64,000 nt of DNA, from assembly GCF_024756235.1 (NCBI RefSeq), contig NZ_JANUGY010000003.1, forward strand, positions 620,001 through 684,000, given 5' to 3'. Below the pieces are notes generated by a model. That model was not told the DNA's origin and searched no databases. It saw only the letters and a program-made list of their open reading frames with translations. Both the position numbers and the translations under genes were made by a program. Shown here piece by piece: positions 48,364-57,095 of the stretch. Source of the DNA: Massilia kyonggiensis. Its GTDB lineage: Bacteria > Pseudomonadota > Gammaproteobacteria > Burkholderiales > Burkholderiaceae_D. Within the stretch, counting starts at the first letter, position 1; every line of letters begins with the position of its first letter.

Positions 48364-49077
48364 ATGAATAAATTGGCAACCCTCGTATTCGCAGCTACGG
48401 CCGCGATGGCGGGCAGCGCATCCGCGCAAAGTGCGCCTCCGTATGCGCCGCTGACCACCGATATCAAGGCGCCGACGCCGTACAGCGCTTACGTGCAGGA
48501 TGCCCGTGGCGTCATCGCCCGCAATCCTTTCGGCCTGTGCTGGCGCACGGGCTACTGGACCCCGGCCGACGCGGTCCCGGGCTGCGACGCACCGCTGTGC
48601 GTGGAACCCGAGCGCCTGGAAAACGGCAAGTGCGTCGCTCCGCCGCCGCCGCCGGCTGCTCCGGCACCTGCCCCGGCTCCGGCACCGGCACCGGCACCTG
48701 CTCCGGTCCCGACCTCGGAAAAAGTGAGCTACTCGGCTGACGCCTTCTTCGACTTCGACAAGGCCGTCCTGAAGCCGGCCGGCAAGGCATCGCTGGACGA
48801 CCTGGTCTCCAAGCTGAAAGACATCAACCTGGAAGTCATCATCGCCGTCGGCCACACCGACTCGGTCGGCACCGATGAGTACAACCAGAAGCTGTCCGTC
48901 CGCCGCGCCGAAGCCGTCAAGGCCTATCTGCAGAGCAAGGGCGTCGAATCGAACCGCGTCTACACCGAAGGCAAAGGCGAGAAGCAGCCGGTCGCCGACA
49001 ACAAGACCGCCGCCGGCCGTGCGAAGAACCGCCGCGTGGAAATCGAAGTCGTCGGTACCCGCAGCAACAAGCAGTAA
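48364..49077 (+). CDS. OmpA family peptidoglycan-binding protein
   Basis: A 237-residue exported protein. The signal peptide ends GSASAQS. A short region of about 75 residues with three cysteines follows, then a Pro/Ala repeat linker (PAPAPAPAP) at about 95-118. The OmpA C-terminal domain contains FFDFDKAVLKPAG, GHTDSVGTDEYNQKLSVRRAE and GRAKNRRVEIEV. The N-terminal part is too short for the eight-stranded OmpA barrel, so it is better seen as a periplasmic or cell-surface murein-binding protein. AAGGAAG precedes ATG 48364, and a strong terminator follows. Confidence 0.9.
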   Translation: MNKLATLVFAATAAMAGSASAQSAPPYAPLTTDIKAPTPYSAYVQDARGVIARNPFGLCWRTGYWTPADAVPGCDAPLCVEPERLENGKCVAPPPPPAAPAPAPAPAPAPAPAPVPTSEKVSYSADAFFDFDKAVLKPAGKASLDDLVSKLKDINLEVIIAVGHTDSVGTDEYNQKLSVRRAEAVKAYLQSKGVESNRVYTEGKGEKQPVADNKTAAGRAKNRRVEIEVVGTRSNKQ

Positions 49078-49096
49078 TCCGGCTTAACGCCTGAAC

Positions 49097-49121
49097 AACC
49101 CCGCTGCGGCGGGGTTTTTTT
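49097..49121 (+). terminator. Intrinsic terminator of the OmpA-like gene
   Basis: AACCCCGC (49097-49104) pairs with GCGGGGTT (49109-49116), 4-nt loop, followed by seven T. Confidence 0.92.
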
Positions 49122-49185
49122 ATGTCCCGGTTTTTTTCACGATCCCATCCGTACCGGCTACCCATTTCCGCTATCATTCCGTCCT

Positions 49186-49893
49186 ATGACTACGACGACC
49201 AACGCCGATCCCTTAGAGATCCAGAAGTTCAGTGAACTGGCCCACCGCTGGTGGGACCCGACGTCCGAATTCCGTCCGCTGCACGACATCAACCCGTTGC
49301 GCCTGGAATGGATCAACGCGCGCGTGCCGCTGGCTGGTAAAAACGTCATCGACATCGGCTGCGGCGGCGGCATCCTGGCCGAATCGATGGCGCGCAAGGG
49401 CGCCAAGGTCACGGGTATCGACCTGTCGAAGAAGGCGCTGAAGGTGGCCGACCTGCACAGCCTGGAATCGGGCGTGGAAGTGCGCTACAAACTGATCGCG
49501 GCCGAGGACATGGCCGCGGAAGAACCGGGCCAGTTCGACGTCGTCACCTGCATGGAGATGCTCGAGCACGTCCCGGACCCGGCTTCCATCGTGCGCGCCG
49601 CGGCTGCGCTCGTCAAACCGGGCGGCCGCGTGTTCTTTTCCACGCTGAACCGCAACGTCAAATCGTATCTGTTCGCCGTCGTCGGCGCGGAATACGTGCT
49701 GCGCATGCTGCCGCGCGGCACCCACGACTACGCCAAATTCATCACGCCGGCCGAGCTGTCGAACTTCGTGCGCGACGCCGGCCTCATCGTCGACGGCTTG
49801 AAGGGCTTGACCTACAACCCGCTGACCAAGATCTACTCGCTGAACCAGGACACCGACGTCAACTACATGGTTGCCTGCAGCAAACCGCTCTGA
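49186..49893 (+). CDS. ubiG: Ubiquinone biosynthesis O-methyltransferase
   Basis: A 235-residue SAM-dependent methyltransferase performing both O-methylations in ubiquinone synthesis. The N-terminal ALA/E-H-W-W-D signature is [18 protein letters not shown] motif I is [13 protein letters not shown], and [10 protein letters not shown] follows. The final YMVACSKP is typical. It precedes the Gph-like gene by 13 nt. Confidence 0.94.
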   Translation: MTTTTNADPLEIQKFSELAHRWWDPTSEFRPLHDINPLRLEWINARVPLAGKNVIDIGCGGGILAESMARKGAKVTGIDLSKKALKVADLHSLESGVEVRYKLIAAEDMAAEEPGQFDVVTCMEMLEHVPDPASIVRAAAALVKPGGRVFFSTLNRNVKSYLFAVVGAEYVLRMLPRGTHDYAKFITPAELSNFVRDAGLIVDGLKGLTYNPLTKIYSLNQDTDVNYMVACSKPL

Positions 49894-49906
49894 TAAGTAC
49901 CCGCTC

Positions 49907-50605
49907 ATGACCGTTTCTTCTTCCCTGTCCGCGCCGCGCGCCGTCCTGTTCGACCTCGACGGCACCCTGGCCGACACCGCGCCCGACCTCGCGGCGGCCG
50001 TCAACTGGATGCGCGCCGAGCGCGGCCTGGAACCGACGCCGTACGCCATCCTGCGCCCGACCGCGTCGGCCGGCGCCCGCGGCATGATCGGCGCCGCCTT
50101 CGGCCTGGCACCCGGAGACGAAGGCTATGAAGAGATGCGTCTCGAGTGGTTCGAACGTTACCAGTCCAATATGGCCGTGCACAGCACGCTGTTCGACGGC
50201 ATCCCCGACCTGCTGGACGGCCTTGCGGCGGCCGGCATGGCCTGGGGCATCGTCACCAACAAGCCGGCCCGCTTCACGGACCCGCTCGTCCCGCAGATCG
50301 GCCTGGCGCACGCCGGCTGCGTGATCTCGGGCGACACGACGCCGCACGCCAAACCCCACCCCGCCCCGCTGTTGGAAGCGGCGCGCCGCCTGGACCTCGA
50401 CCCGACCCACTGCTGGTACGTGGGCGACGACCAGCGCGACATCGAAGCGGGCCGCGCGGCGGGCATGATCACCGTGGCCTGCAACTGGGGCTATTGCGGT
50501 TCCATCGATCCGGCGACGTGGGGTGCCGACTACCTGCTGGACACGCCGCAGCAATTGCTGGACATGCTGCGCGAGCTGGCGGGTGCTGCGGTAACGGTCG
50601 CCTGA
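49907..50605 (+). CDS. HAD phosphatase, phosphoglycolate phosphatase or MupP type
   Basis: A 232-residue HAD hydrolase. Motif I is LFDLDGTLADTAPDL, motif II VTNKPARF, motif III Lys in KPHPAPLL, and motif IV GDDQRDIEAGRAAG. It is annotated as Gph in many genomes. Next to ubiG in pseudomonads the same kind of protein is MupP, the MurNAc-6-phosphate phosphatase of cell-wall recycling, so either activity is possible. ATG 49907 is preferred over a longer frame overlapping ubiG. Confidence 0.88.
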   Translation: MTVSSSLSAPRAVLFDLDGTLADTAPDLAAAVNWMRAERGLEPTPYAILRPTASAGARGMIGAAFGLAPGDEGYEEMRLEWFERYQSNMAVHSTLFDGIPDLLDGLAAAGMAWGIVTNKPARFTDPLVPQIGLAHAGCVISGDTTPHAKPHPAPLLEAARRLDLDPTHCWYVGDDQRDIEAGRAAGMITVACNWGYCGSIDPATWGADYLLDTPQQLLDMLRELAGAAVTVA

Positions 50606-50615
50606 TCCGGCCCTG

Positions 50616-50652
50616 GCCGAGCCGCCTGTCCTGGTGGCTCGGCTTTTATTTT
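50616..50652 (+). terminator. Intrinsic terminator of ubiG-gph
   Basis: GCCGAGCC (50616-50623) pairs with GGCTCGGC (50636-50643), followed by TTTTATTTT. It lies 11 nt after the phosphatase stop. Confidence 0.88.
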
Positions 50653-50836
50653 GCGCCCGCCCGTCGGTTAGTTGCAGATAACTTGACCGTGCCTTGGTCA
50701 TCGTTAGATCGCGACCCCGAGCGTTTGGCTCGTCATTTACATATCTTTACGATTGATACAGGGAATCGTCTATCTCTTCACGATGCCGCTCGGTAATCTA
50801 CAGCCATACGACAACAACGTCTCAGGAGCAGACAAA

Positions 50837-51448
50837 ATGGAAACGATCAAGACCGCCACCTCCCGTATCCACCCGCTGGTTGCAGCTGCCGCAGTGTCCG
50901 TCATCGTCGTCAGCCTGGCTGGCACGGCCGCGATCACTGGCCTCCTGCCGAGCTCGCACAGCGCTCCCGAGGCTGCCCCGACCCAGGTGAACCCGGCCTA
51001 CGCCGCGGCCCCGACGACCGCCCCGGCCCTGCCGATGGCTGCGGACGCAACGGCACCGCAAGGCCTGCAACCGGTCCAGGGCGCCTATGCACAGCCGGCA
51101 CCGGTCGCCTACGCACAGCCGGCCGTCGCCAGCGCCCAACCGGCACCGGCCCCGACGGTGATCAAGGAAACGATCATCAAGGAAGTCCCGGCGAAACCGG
51201 CACCGCGCCACACGACGCACCACAACACGAGCTACGCCCAGAACGATACGTATCGTGAACCGGCACCGCGTCCGGCTCCGCAGCCGGCACAACCGAACTA
51301 CGTCGCCATCGGCACGGGCGCGGTCGTCGGCGGCCTGCTGGGCAACCAGGTCGGCAGCGGCAACGGCCGCAAACTGGCGACGGTCGCCGGCATCATCGGC
51401 GGCGGCATGCTGGGCAACCAGATCGCCAACCAGAACCAGGGCCGTTAA
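50837..51448 (+). CDS. Glycine-zipper 2TM-domain protein
   Basis: A 203-residue protein with an N-terminal hydrophobic anchor (about 15-37, VAAAAVSVIVVSLAGTAAI). A Pro/Ala/Gln-rich disordered segment with AYAQPAP-type repeats follows. The C-terminal glycine zipper is IGTGAVVGGLLGNQVGSGNGRKLATVAGIIGGGMLG, of the 17-kDa-antigen/SlyB class. CAGGAG precedes ATG 50837. Members are envelope-associated; the role here is unknown. Confidence 0.85.
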   Translation: METIKTATSRIHPLVAAAAVSVIVVSLAGTAAITGLLPSSHSAPEAAPTQVNPAYAAAPTTAPALPMAADATAPQGLQPVQGAYAQPAPVAYAQPAVASAQPAPAPTVIKETIIKEVPAKPAPRHTTHHNTSYAQNDTYREPAPRPAPQPAQPNYVAIGTGAVVGGLLGNQVGSGNGRKLATVAGIIGGGMLGNQIANQNQGR

Positions 51449-51536
51449 TTTCACGCCAGCCCTTGATACTGCGCACCTCGCACCCATATCGGGTGTGAGG
51501 GCGCTACAGGGCTCTCCGCTCACAGGCCGATTGCGG

Positions 51537-51542
51537 TACAAT
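51537..51542 (+). promoter_or_regulatory. Candidate -10 box of ssrA
   Basis: TACAAT at 51537-51542 ends 14 nt before the mature tmRNA 5' end, as expected for a slightly longer precursor trimmed by RNase P. No good -35 is seen. Confidence 0.4.
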
Positions 51543-51556
51543 GAGCATTCCTTTCT

Positions 51557-51915
51557 GGGGGCGACCTGGTTTCGACGTGGGTTGCAAAGCAGAACAGGGC
51601 ATACCGAGGACTGGTTACCTCGTAAATACATCCAGAAATCAATAACTGCAAACGATAACTCGTACGCACTCGCAGCCTAATCGCTGCTAGCTCTACACCA
51701 CCTCGCCTCTGGGGTGTGCCGCAAGGCAAGTAGAGTCATTTACAGAGGCTAGGACTCAACCGGGTTACCTGGTTGCTTCCGAAACTTTAGGTAACTCGCT
51801 TGGTTGCAGGGTGCACGTCCCCGTCAATTAAGTTAAATTAAAAGACAGTGCTAAGTATGTAGAACTGTCTGTAGAGTGCTTGCGGACGAGGGTTCGATTC
51901 CCTCCGCCTCCACCA
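51557..51915 (+). ncRNA. ssrA: Transfer-messenger RNA (tmRNA)
   Basis: A 359-nt one-piece tmRNA rescuing stalled ribosomes with SmpB. The 5' GGGGGCGACCTGGTTTCGAC pairs with the 3' CGCCTCC of the acceptor stem, and the gene ends in encoded ACCA (51912-51915). The T-arm reads GGTTCGATTCC. The tag frame begins at a GCA resume codon and encodes ANDNSYALAA, then TAA. The TAAGTTAAATTAAAAGACAGTGCTAAGTATGTAGAA-type region near 51830-51880 fits the pseudoknot and helix sections. Confidence 0.97.
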
Positions 51916-51948
51916 GAATACTCTTCAACGTGGTTCGACCACGTCCAG

Positions 51949-51973
51949 GAACCCGCCTTCGAGCGGGTTCTTT
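51949..51973 (+). terminator. Probable terminator of tmRNA
   Basis: GAACCCGC (51949-51956) pairs with GCGGGTTC (51963-51970); the T-tract is short (TTT). A separate palindrome, ACGTGGTTCGACCACGT, lies just before it. Confidence 0.55.
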
Positions 51974-52083
51974 GCCATGGGCTCAAGCTGGCCTTCGGTG
52001 ACACTTGTTGATTATTTCAGTACGGCAAGCTGATATGCTGTCGAGATTGGCCGGGTTCGGCTACATCCCCAAAGCGAGCAGTC

Positions 52084-54747
52084 ATGTCCTTGTCACCAAG
52101 AATAATCCTCGACCTGATCCTGGACGAGCACGCACCTTACCGTTACTCGATCCGTCGTGGCTCGCTAGTCCGGCTCGCATTTCTCTACCAACGCGGCGCC
52201 ATCGCTGAATACCCGAACGGCAAAAAAGGAAAAAGCGACCGGAAGACCGAGCAGGCGTCGCTGCTGGGCTTCGAACTGCTCAGCGCCCATTGGTTCTTCA
52301 AAGTGTGGCAACGCGAGCTGAGCGTATTGGGACATGATGCACTGCCGGGGAAGCTTCTTCAGGCGTTGGGCAATCACAGCGGGATACAGGACAGTTTCGA
52401 GGCCCTGCTTCCGGACGTGCGGCAGCAGCTTTATGAGGCGCATCTGCGCTACGGCATGCGCACGCTCTCCGAAAGCGATCCCGCCCCAGTGGGGCTGGCG
52501 GAACTGGTTGCCACCCAGGACTTGCTACCCACCGAACATGTGCGTGAAGGCGACTGGTACCTCGTCGAATACCGCGACGGCGGCAGCTTGCCGGCGCCAC
52601 GCCAGCCGACCAAACTGGACGAGATCGTGTATTCCAGCATCGGCCTGTCCAGCGACCGGGACGGTCTACCCCGCCGCGGCACGGTGTTGCAAATCGTACC
52701 GCTCGCTATCGAAGAGCCTGCGCTGCATGCGCTGCTGCAGGCCCTGCATTTCCCGCAGGCTGCTCCGCAGCCCGACCTGCAATCCGGCGAGCAGGGACCT
52801 CCACCCGGCGGCGACACACCGTGCATCGTCATGGGCGAATCCGAGCATGTCGCCATGAAGTCGGCGGCTGGCACCTTTCCGCTGACCTTTGCCCAGCGCC
52901 GCGACCAGCCGGCCTCGACATTGTCCGGGCATGCGGCGCTGATGAAAGCGGTCGCGCTCGCCGGAGCGCCTGGCGCCCATGCGGCAACCGGCCCCGCGCA
53001 GCCGCAGGCACAGGGCAATCCGATGGCATGGACCGGCAGCGGCGCGCAGCCCTTCGTCGGCGTCAACATGATCGGCGCAGGCAACAACATGGCGTTGTAC
53101 GGCCGGGACGGCCTCGTCGCCTACGTCGATTTCGGCGCGCCGCTCTCGACCAACGGGAACACGGCGCCCGCCTGCGCCGACCCGTGCGTGTGCGGCGATC
53201 CCCCCATGATCCTGTCCCACTGGGACTACGATCACTATGCCATGGCCCGCAAGGTCGGCGGCGCGTGGCAACGGCGCTGGCTCGCGCCGCAGCAAGTCAT
53301 GGGCAGCGTGTCGGCGCGTGAACTCTACATGCGCCTGCTCGCCGCGGCGCCGCATGGCGGCGCACTCGCCCTGTGGCCCGCCGGCGCCGGGAAGACGCAC
53401 CTCGAACTGCCGTTCGGCTACGTCGAACGCGGCACCGGTAGGCCCGTCAACGACGACTGCCTGGCCGTGCACGTGCGCACCCGCGATGATCCGGCAGGTC
53501 CGCCCGCCGCCGCGTGGCCCGCCGTCTTCGCGCCCCGGCCCGCACCGTCTGCCGTGGCCGGCCCCGTACGGCGCCGCGCCATTATCGTCGACAATGGCCT
53601 GCAGGCCACATGGTTCGACACCTCGGCTCGCACACGCTGGAAGTACTCCGTGGCGATTCCTTTCGACACAGGACTGCTATGGTGGCCACACCCGTATCCC
53701 GCGCGGGGCGCATGTGTGTGGTTGACCACATCGAACCCGACGACCCACCCGCCTGTGCGGGCCTATTGGATTCCTCGCGACGGCCTTCCCGCGCCAAGCC
53801 ACCCTCCCGGCGGACCCTATGCGCCGGTCATACCCAATGGCGCCCCATGGCCGGGAGGATGGGCGATCTCGCCGTCCGATTTCGTCGACCTGGGCGGATG
53901 CATCATCGATTTCCCGTCCGACGCCGCCGGTATCCCGGTCGACGATGTCATGTGCGTCTCGCCCACGCCCGGTACGATCTGGGCCGCGCCGACCGGACCG
54001 TCCGCACCGGGCCCGGGCGGTGCAACCTGGTTCCCCGCGGCGACCGGCTGGAAGCCCGCGTGGGGCGGCGGCGGCTGGATGGTGCCGCTGCCGGCTGCCG
54101 GCGCCGCCGCGCTGGCGCCCCTGCCCGCGGGTCCGACCGCCATCGTCCCGGTGCCGGGCGTGCCGCCCGTCACGCCCGACGAGGAATACCTTCTGCTGCC
54201 CGGGGATGCCGGCTACCAGCACCTGCCATCGCTGCAGAGACGCAAGAACGCGGTCGACCGCGGCCATGCCGTGCCTGCCTACGTCGGCATGGTGGCCACG
54301 CACCACGGCTCGGACAGCTGGATCCCGGCGGACGCGACCGACGCCCTGGAGGCCAAAGCCCATATACCTGCGGCAGGCACGGCGAAGATCATTTATTCGT
54401 ACGGGACGCGGATCCGAGGCGGCAAAAAGGGAGCGCACTGCTATGTGGAACATGGCTTCGGCCATCCGCGTCCCGCTGCGATCGACGCTCATGCCGCGGC
54501 CGGCTGGGGAACGCCAGACGCCACCGCGCCCTACGCATTCAACCGTCTGAACACGGCGCCTCACGATTTCGAGAGCGACCAGCCGTTCAATCCGCTACCA
54601 CTTGCCAGGGGTGCGACGCCTGCGACGGCAAACAGCGACGGGCATTACAACGGCAATGTCGCGCTGGCACCAGGCATGTCGTCCGTCATGGCATCGCTGA
54701 TTCATGCCTGCCCGCATTGCAAGCAGCGGCGGCGCTATTATTTTTGA
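52084..54747 (+). CDS. Large protein with ComEC-like metallo-beta-lactamase fold split by a Pro/Gly-rich insert
   Basis: An 887-residue cytoplasmic protein (no signal peptide or helix anchor) that I do not recognise as a whole. Residues 1-330 are a helical N-terminal region. The metallo-hydrolase signature begins with YVDFGAP and SHWDYDH (His379, Asp381, Asp383, His384), as in ComEC-type SHxDxDH. The second half carries LLPGD (Asp708) and ATHHGSDS (His740, His741). About 315 residues lie between motifs, where a normal MBL has under 100; this insert is rich in Pro, Gly, Ala and Trp. The C-terminus has CPHCKQRRRYYF, a CxxC knuckle. It starts 169 nt after the tmRNA gene, a favoured site for integrated DNA. 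Confidence 0.75.
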   Translation: MSLSPRIILDLILDEHAPYRYSIRRGSLVRLAFLYQRGAIAEYPNGKKGKSDRKTEQASLLGFELLSAHWFFKVWQRELSVLGHDALPGKLLQALGNHSGIQDSFEALLPDVRQQLYEAHLRYGMRTLSESDPAPVGLAELVATQDLLPTEHVREGDWYLVEYRDGGSLPAPRQPTKLDEIVYSSIGLSSDRDGLPRRGTVLQIVPLAIEEPALHALLQALHFPQAAPQPDLQSGEQGPPPGGDTPCIVMGESEHVAMKSAAGTFPLTFAQRRDQPASTLSGHAALMKAVALAGAPGAHAATGPAQPQAQGNPMAWTGSGAQPFVGVNMIGAGNNMALYGRDGLVAYVDFGAPLSTNGNTAPACADPCVCGDPPMILSHWDYDHYAMARKVGGAWQRRWLAPQQVMGSVSARELYMRLLAAAPHGGALALWPAGAGKTHLELPFGYVERGTGRPVNDDCLAVHVRTRDDPAGPPAAAWPAVFAPRPAPSAVAGPVRRRAIIVDNGLQATWFDTSARTRWKYSVAIPFDTGLLWWPHPYPARGACVWLTTSNPTTHPPVRAYWIPRDGLPAPSHPPGGPYAPVIPNGAPWPGGWAISPSDFVDLGGCIIDFPSDAAGIPVDDVMCVSPTPGTIWAAPTGPSAPGPGGATWFPAATGWKPAWGGGGWMVPLPAAGAAALAPLPAGPTAIVPVPGVPPVTPDEEYLLLPGDAGYQHLPSLQRRKNAVDRGHAVPAYVGMVATHHGSDSWIPADATDALEAKAHIPAAGTAKIIYSYGTRIRGGKKGAHCYVEHGFGHPRPAAIDAHAAAGWGTPDATAPYAFNRLNTAPHDFESDQPFNPLPLARGATPATANSDGHYNGNVALAPGMSSVMASLIHACPHCKQRRRYYF

Positions 54748-54749
54748 TG

Positions 54750-55076
54750 TCAATCATCGAGTACGAGCGCATCGAATTCGATCGGCACCGCGACGAACGC
54801 CGTCTCACAAGGCCCCGTCGGAGACTGATAATCGAACGCGACATTCCCTCCGCGTCCAATCCAACGAGCCGCGCGTGGTCCGCACGTCTGCGCTCGCATA
54901 ATCGATCACGTACCCGCCCTGTCCCGCCGATAAGCGCTCGAACAAATGTCCGCCCACAGGCAGCGCCCATACTCGTAGGTCCAGACCCCGGCGGCCGTCC
55001 ACGCCGTTTCATCGATCGCATACCTGGACACCGAACTGAACCCGGAACTGCCGCCGGCCGCCGTACCGGGTAGCAT
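54750..55076 (-). pseudogene. Broken reading frame of about 109 codons
   Basis: On the minus strand a coherent protein can be read only by changing frame twice. ATG 55076 opens MLPGTAAGGSSGF and YAIDETAWTAAGVWTYEYG. After a shift the text continues as ALPVGGHLFERLSAGQGGY and VIDYASADVRTTRGSLDWT. It then returns to the first frame for NVAFDYQSPTGPCETAF and VAVPIEFDALVLDD, ending at TGA (54752-54750). The two shifts compensate. Neither frame alone is open throughout. It converges on the 52084-54747 gene with only 2 nt between stops. It could be a decayed gene or reflect sequencing indels. Confidence 0.45.
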
Positions 55077-55137
55077 GCATGCCCCACAGGCCGGTGGCGC
55101 GCGACATGACGTTTGGAGACGATGCCGGGAGTTTGGT

Positions 55138-56472
55138 TCAAATCGATTTCAAATACTCCACCAACGCCACTTTCTCCTGGTCCGACAGACCCAGGTTGAA
55201 GTGGCCATCGTAGTGATTCACCACATCGAACAGCGTCGCAAACCGCCCATCGTGATAAAAGCCGCCTTTGGTATGCGTCCACAGGCCTTTCAGCGGCGCC
55301 GTCCGATACCGCTTGTCAGGCGCCCTGTTGGCCTGGAAATCATCGATCCCAATCTCCTGGGCCGTATGCAAATTCCAGCCCGGCTCCGTGAACGTGGGGG
55401 CGACGTGGCAGCCGGCGCACCGTGCCTTGCCCTCGAACACGCGCTTGCCGGCCAACGCCGCCTTGGCATTGAAGCTGCCCGCGGGCGGCGCCGGCGCGAC
55501 GATGGCGAGCTGGTAGACGTGCAGCGCCGGCAGCTTCGGGCTGATCAGGTCCGGCTCGCTGCGGACGTGACCGAAATGATTGCGTGCAGCGACGGGAAAC
55601 TGGACCGGATCATCGAGCCGCGGATCGTAGAACGTGCCGCGGCCATGCATTTCCAGGTTGGCGACGAACGCGTTCCAGTGAGTTACCGATCCCCAGCCCG
55701 TCCATGTGTGCAGGTTGACCCCAGCCAGGCCGAATGCGGGCGGGATCAGGGTTGCGGCCGACTTCCCGTCAGGACGAAAACCCTTCCCGTCGAGGAGCAA
55801 CTCGGCGTCGAATTTCCCCGGCCCCCAGGCCGCGAGCACGGTGCGGACGTCCGCTTGCGTCGTGCCCAGCAGGTTCGCCACGGCACTTAGGTCGGGCGCG
55901 AGATTGATGATCGCACCCACGTTCAGGTCGCGGTTGGCCCAGCCGTCGAGACGGTGGCCGATGCCATGCGTGAGGGAATCGTCCACCGTCGAATGGCACA
56001 GCGCACACTGCACGCCCATGGTGCGCAGCCTGCCGTTCGCGTCGAACCGTCCGGTCACGCCGACGACGGCGTTTGCCTTGAGCAGGACGAGGGTGTTCGC
56101 CGGATCGTCCAGGTCGATCTTGCCGGACTTCAGGCGATCGATTACTGCCGGCGGGAGCGCGTCGACGTCGACCTTCAACCCGACCGCCAGCGCCGTGTTC
56201 GGGCTGACACCCGGACCGACGCCGCCGAAACGCGCACCCTGGATCGCCTGATGCAGCTTGATCGTGTCGCCCCAGAAGGCTTCGTCGCCGAAGGTGTCGT
56301 AGCGGAAGATCTGCCTTCCCTGCACGACGGCCTGCCGGGCGTCATTCAGGATTTTGCGGTCGAAGCGGGTGAGCGCCTGATCTTCTCCGGCGTCGCCGGA
56401 AGAGGAAGCTCGCAGCGCCGCCAGCGCCAGCAGCAACAGCACCGGAATAGACCACCATGTCAGCCGTTTCAT
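55138..56472 (-). CDS. Exported diheme c-type cytochrome
   Basis: A 444-residue protein with a signal anchor (MKRLTWWSIPVLLLLALAAL) and two haem-attachment motifs, CALCH (156-160) and CAGCH (352-356). Both are surrounded by segments of cytochrome c type (GHRLDGWANRDLNVGAI and HTKGGFYHDGRFATLFDVV). The latter resembles the C-terminal haem domain of di-haem peroxidase-like or thiosulfate/cytochrome oxidases. It ends EYLKSI. Substrate unknown. No electron-transfer partner gene is adjacent. Confidence 0.85.
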   Translation of the reverse strand: MKRLTWWSIPVLLLLALAALRASSSGDAGEDQALTRFDRKILNDARQAVVQGRQIFRYDTFGDEAFWGDTIKLHQAIQGARFGGVGPGVSPNTALAVGLKVDVDALPPAVIDRLKSGKIDLDDPANTLVLLKANAVVGVTGRFDANGRLRTMGVQCALCHSTVDDSLTHGIGHRLDGWANRDLNVGAIINLAPDLSAVANLLGTTQADVRTVLAAWGPGKFDAELLLDGKGFRPDGKSAATLIPPAFGLAGVNLHTWTGWGSVTHWNAFVANLEMHGRGTFYDPRLDDPVQFPVAARNHFGHVRSEPDLISPKLPALHVYQLAIVAPAPPAGSFNAKAALAGKRVFEGKARCAGCHVAPTFTEPGWNLHTAQEIGIDDFQANRAPDKRYRTAPLKGLWTHTKGGFYHDGRFATLFDVVNHYDGHFNLGLSDQEKVALVEYLKSI

Positions 56473-56577
56473 CGTTCGACTCCAGTCTTAAAATGGATGC
56501 GATCGACTCGAAACTACGCCGGGGTGAACCCGACGGCATGACGTGTCTCAAACGGACATGGGAGGCGCCCGTTCAGC

Positions 56578-57093
56578 TCAGACGAGTTCGCGATAAAAAT
56601 ACGTCGTGTCGCACAACCCGCCTTCGGGCAGCAACGCAAAGCCGGGCACGACACCCAACCGCGTCCACCCCATCCGCGCGTACAGGCGCTCCGCTTCGTC
56701 ACTGGCCGTATCCAGCACCAGCAGCGTCTTGCCGAGCGACCGCGCCTCGCGCTCCGCCGCGTCCATCAGCGCCGCGCCCACGCCCTGCTTGCGCGCCCGC
56801 CGCATCACGAGCATCTTGCACAGGTCGGCCCGGTGCGGCTGGTTGTCCGGCATCGCCAGCACGAGGTGGACGGTGCCCACGATGCCGTGCTCGTCCTCGG
56901 CGACGAGCAGCGCGCGCCGGCCGGTCTCGACGTCCTCCGCCAGCCCGCGCCACCAGCCGAGCGCCTGGCCCAGCGTGTACGGCTGCATGAACCCGACGGA
57001 GGCGCCGCCCTCGACACAATCGAACAGAACGGCGGCCAAGCCTTCGATGTCGGCATCGGTCAGCGAGTGAATACGGCGTACGCGGCAACTCAT
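56578..57093 (-). CDS. GNAT family N-acetyltransferase
   Basis: A 171-residue GNAT enzyme. Motif A, KMLVMRRARKQGVGAALMDAAE, supplies the acetyl-CoA pyrophosphate loop (RxxGxG/A type). Motif B-like GKTLLVLDTASDEAERLYARMGW follows. ATG 57093 lies 2 nt after the XRE-cupin stop, so it is co-translated with that regulator, which may control it. Acceptor substrate unknown. Confidence 0.87.
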   Translation of the reverse strand: MSCRVRRIHSLTDADIEGLAAVLFDCVEGGASVGFMQPYTLGQALGWWRGLAEDVETGRRALLVAEDEHGIVGTVHLVLAMPDNQPHRADLCKMLVMRRARKQGVGAALMDAAEREARSLGKTLLVLDTASDEAERLYARMGWTRLGVVPGFALLPEGGLCDTTYFYRELV

Positions 57094-57095
57094 GA

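Noticed and set aside
51478..51500. Hairpin CTCGCACCC…GGGTGTGAG after the glycine-zipper gene
   Set aside because: Good stem but no T-tract; function cannot be assigned.
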